A DNA stretch of 64,000 nt, taken from Adiantum capillus-veneris (taxonomy: Eukaryota > Streptophyta > Polypodiopsida > Polypodiales > Pteridaceae). A program made the position numbers and the translations under genes. Shown here in pieces: positions 62,687-64,000 of this stretch. The first letter of the stretch is position 1, and each line of letters starts with the position of its first letter. The notes beneath the pieces were generated by a model. That model did no database searches and was not told the origin of the DNA. It saw only the letters and a list, made by a program, of their open reading frames with translations. Location: positions 123,965,043 to 124,029,042 of the forward strand of contig CM043960.1 in NCBI GenBank assembly GCA_014529385.2, written 5' to 3'.

Positions 62687-62913
62687 TGTTGGAATTAGGG
62701 TTGTAGAGAAACACACACAGCTTGGAGAAGAGGAAGGAAGCTCAAGGCACACAATAGAGAGTGTTTAACTTAGTGTGCAATGGAAAGATAGATAGCCCTA
62801 GAGTGATGGGCGTATATACAATGCACGAGGGAAAAAACTTCCTAAAGAGGGAAAAATTTCCCCGGCGGTGCTAGTGTGTTCACACACATCACTACCACAT
62901 GTATATGGTAACA
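62687..62913 (-). repeat. Copia 3' LTR, second family
   Basis: A 227-bp LTR has TGTTGGAATT at the left and GGTAACA at the right. Read on the minus strand it starts TGTTACC directly after the polypurine tract CCAGGGGGGATT and ends AATTCCAACA. It is much shorter than the 770-bp LTR of the other Copia family here. Confidence 0.8.
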
Positions 62914-64000
62914 AATCCCCCCTGGAGTGATGCGGTGAACGAGAGCTGGCACATGAGTAAAGGGAAGTGCCATGCCCTGAGGACATGATGAGTCCACAAA
63001 GGGGAGTAAGCCCAAAGCTTTGCGGAAAGCTTCAAGCTTCTCACGAGACAATGCCTTTGTGAAAAGGTCTGCAAGGTTGTCCTGTGTTGGCACATAAGCC
63101 AAGCTGATCTCTCCTACTGAGAGCCTCTCCCTGACATAATGGTAATGCACCTCAATGTGCTTTGTGCGAGCATGAAAAATTGGGTTCCTCGCAACTGCCA
63201 ATGCGCTCTGACTGTCAGTGTAGATAGTGTTGGCAGTGTCCTATCCAACACCCAAATCAGCCATAAAGCGTCTGAGCCATACACACTCAATCGTAGCTGT
63301 GAAGACTGCCCTGTACTTAGCCTCACAACTTGAAGTGGCCACAATAGGTTGCTTCTTGCTCAACCATGATATACATGAGCTGCCAAGCATGAAACAAAAA
63401 CCACTTGTGGACACTCGCATGTCAAAACAACCAGCCCAATCTGAGTCCGAAAAAGCATTTAAGTTTGGCGGCAATGATCCCCCCTTGGGATAAAACAAGC
63501 CAAGATGTAAAGTGCCACTAAGGTAGCAGAAAATTCTCTTGACAGTCTGCCAATGCTTAGACCCTGGGCTATGTATAAATCTGCTGACCTGTGAGACTGC
63601 AAACTGAATATCTAGCCTCATATTGCATACATAAATGAGGCAGCCAACAACAGTTTGGTAAAGAGTGACACCAGCCGGATCGCCAGCATCATGTAGACTC
63701 AACTTCAAACCTGTTTCCATGGGAGTGGCAATAGGTTTGCAATCCTGAAGTCCAAACTTACATAGCAATGTCTCTATGTAACTTTTCTGACACAAGGCAA
63801 TACCACCATCACACTGCTTAAACTGTATACCCAAGTAATGATGCAACAACCCCAAATCTTTCATCTTGAAAGTAGCATTCAAATTAGCCTTAAATTCAGC
63901 AATATGTCTCTCATTTGGTCCAGTGATCAGCAAATCATCAACATAAAGAACCACAATGAGAAGTACATCACCCTCACGCTTTACATACAATGTGCTTTCT
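62914..64000 (-). pseudogene. Copia RT-RNase H, 3' end, continues beyond window
   Basis: On the minus strand, entering from the right edge, are: reverse transcriptase catalytic LYVDDLLITG (about 63940), FKMKDLGLLHHYLGIQ, the LIYVCNMRLDIQFAVSQVSRF block, RNase H with FSDSDWAGCFD, ATSSCEAKYRAV and YTDSQSALAVARN, then TKHIEVHYHYVRE and LADLFTKAL near the end. A TAG at 63241 breaks the frame once between VG and DTAN and fits CAG to TAG. The RNase H active-site Glu is in SSCEAKY. The gag, integrase and 5' LTR would lie to the right of 64000. Confidence 0.93.

Overview
The window looks like nuclear DNA of a land plant with a large, repeat-rich genome. The evidence is plant-type Copia and Gypsy retrotransposons primed by initiator-Met tRNA, plant-type LINEs with a zinc-binding C-terminus, a MULE transposase with a SWIM finger, hAT-type MITEs, very long AG/CT, AC/GT and AT microsatellites, and one intact plant F-box/kelch gene with a short GT-AG intron. 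The microsatellite richness and a spliced ParB-type gene make me lean to a fern or other non-seed plant, but this is an inference and not demonstrated. There are no bacterial operons or CRISPR arrays, and I saw no RNA genes.

Layout. 1-15 kb: eroded pieces of Gypsy, Copia and LINE elements, one hAT MITE with a perfect 8-bp target duplication (8490-8698), a 10-bp-period TTCTAGAA repeat (4.8 kb) and a decayed plus-strand LINE (11.2-14.5 kb). 15-20 kb: LTR-like repeats, a 118-bp TC tract and a three-copy tandem repeat. 20.0-24.8 kb (minus): a split gene that I read as a ParB-like domain joined to a beta-class type DNA methyltransferase domain. It is now broken by a 41-bp duplication, a stop, a phase slip and a solo Copia LTR inside an exon. 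25.2-27.0 kb (plus): a MULE transposase C-terminal half with a SWIM motif, transcribed away from that gene. 27.9-30.7 kb: a gag-only Copia deletion derivative. 34.1-35.5 kb (minus): the one apparently intact host gene, an F-box/kelch protein like Arabidopsis At1g55270.

38.5-53.1 kb is a nested structure. A Gypsy element (38629-52951) sits inside an AC microsatellite, and its 5' LTR is split by a full Copia element (39443-44998) with 5-bp target duplications. 54.6-61.5 kb holds a full-length minus-strand LINE with a 17-bp target duplication, and 62.7-64.0 kb the 3' end of another Copia element that runs off the window.

Four independent mobile genes (Copia, Gypsy, LINE, terminal Copia) are each one continuous reading frame or nearly so, closed by stops that mostly fit C-to-T or G-to-A change. 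This suggests methylation-driven decay. The two items I judge most novel are the intron-containing ParB-methyltransferase gene and the LINE whose ORF1 carries an unrecognised C-terminal domain and overlaps ORF2 by ATGA.
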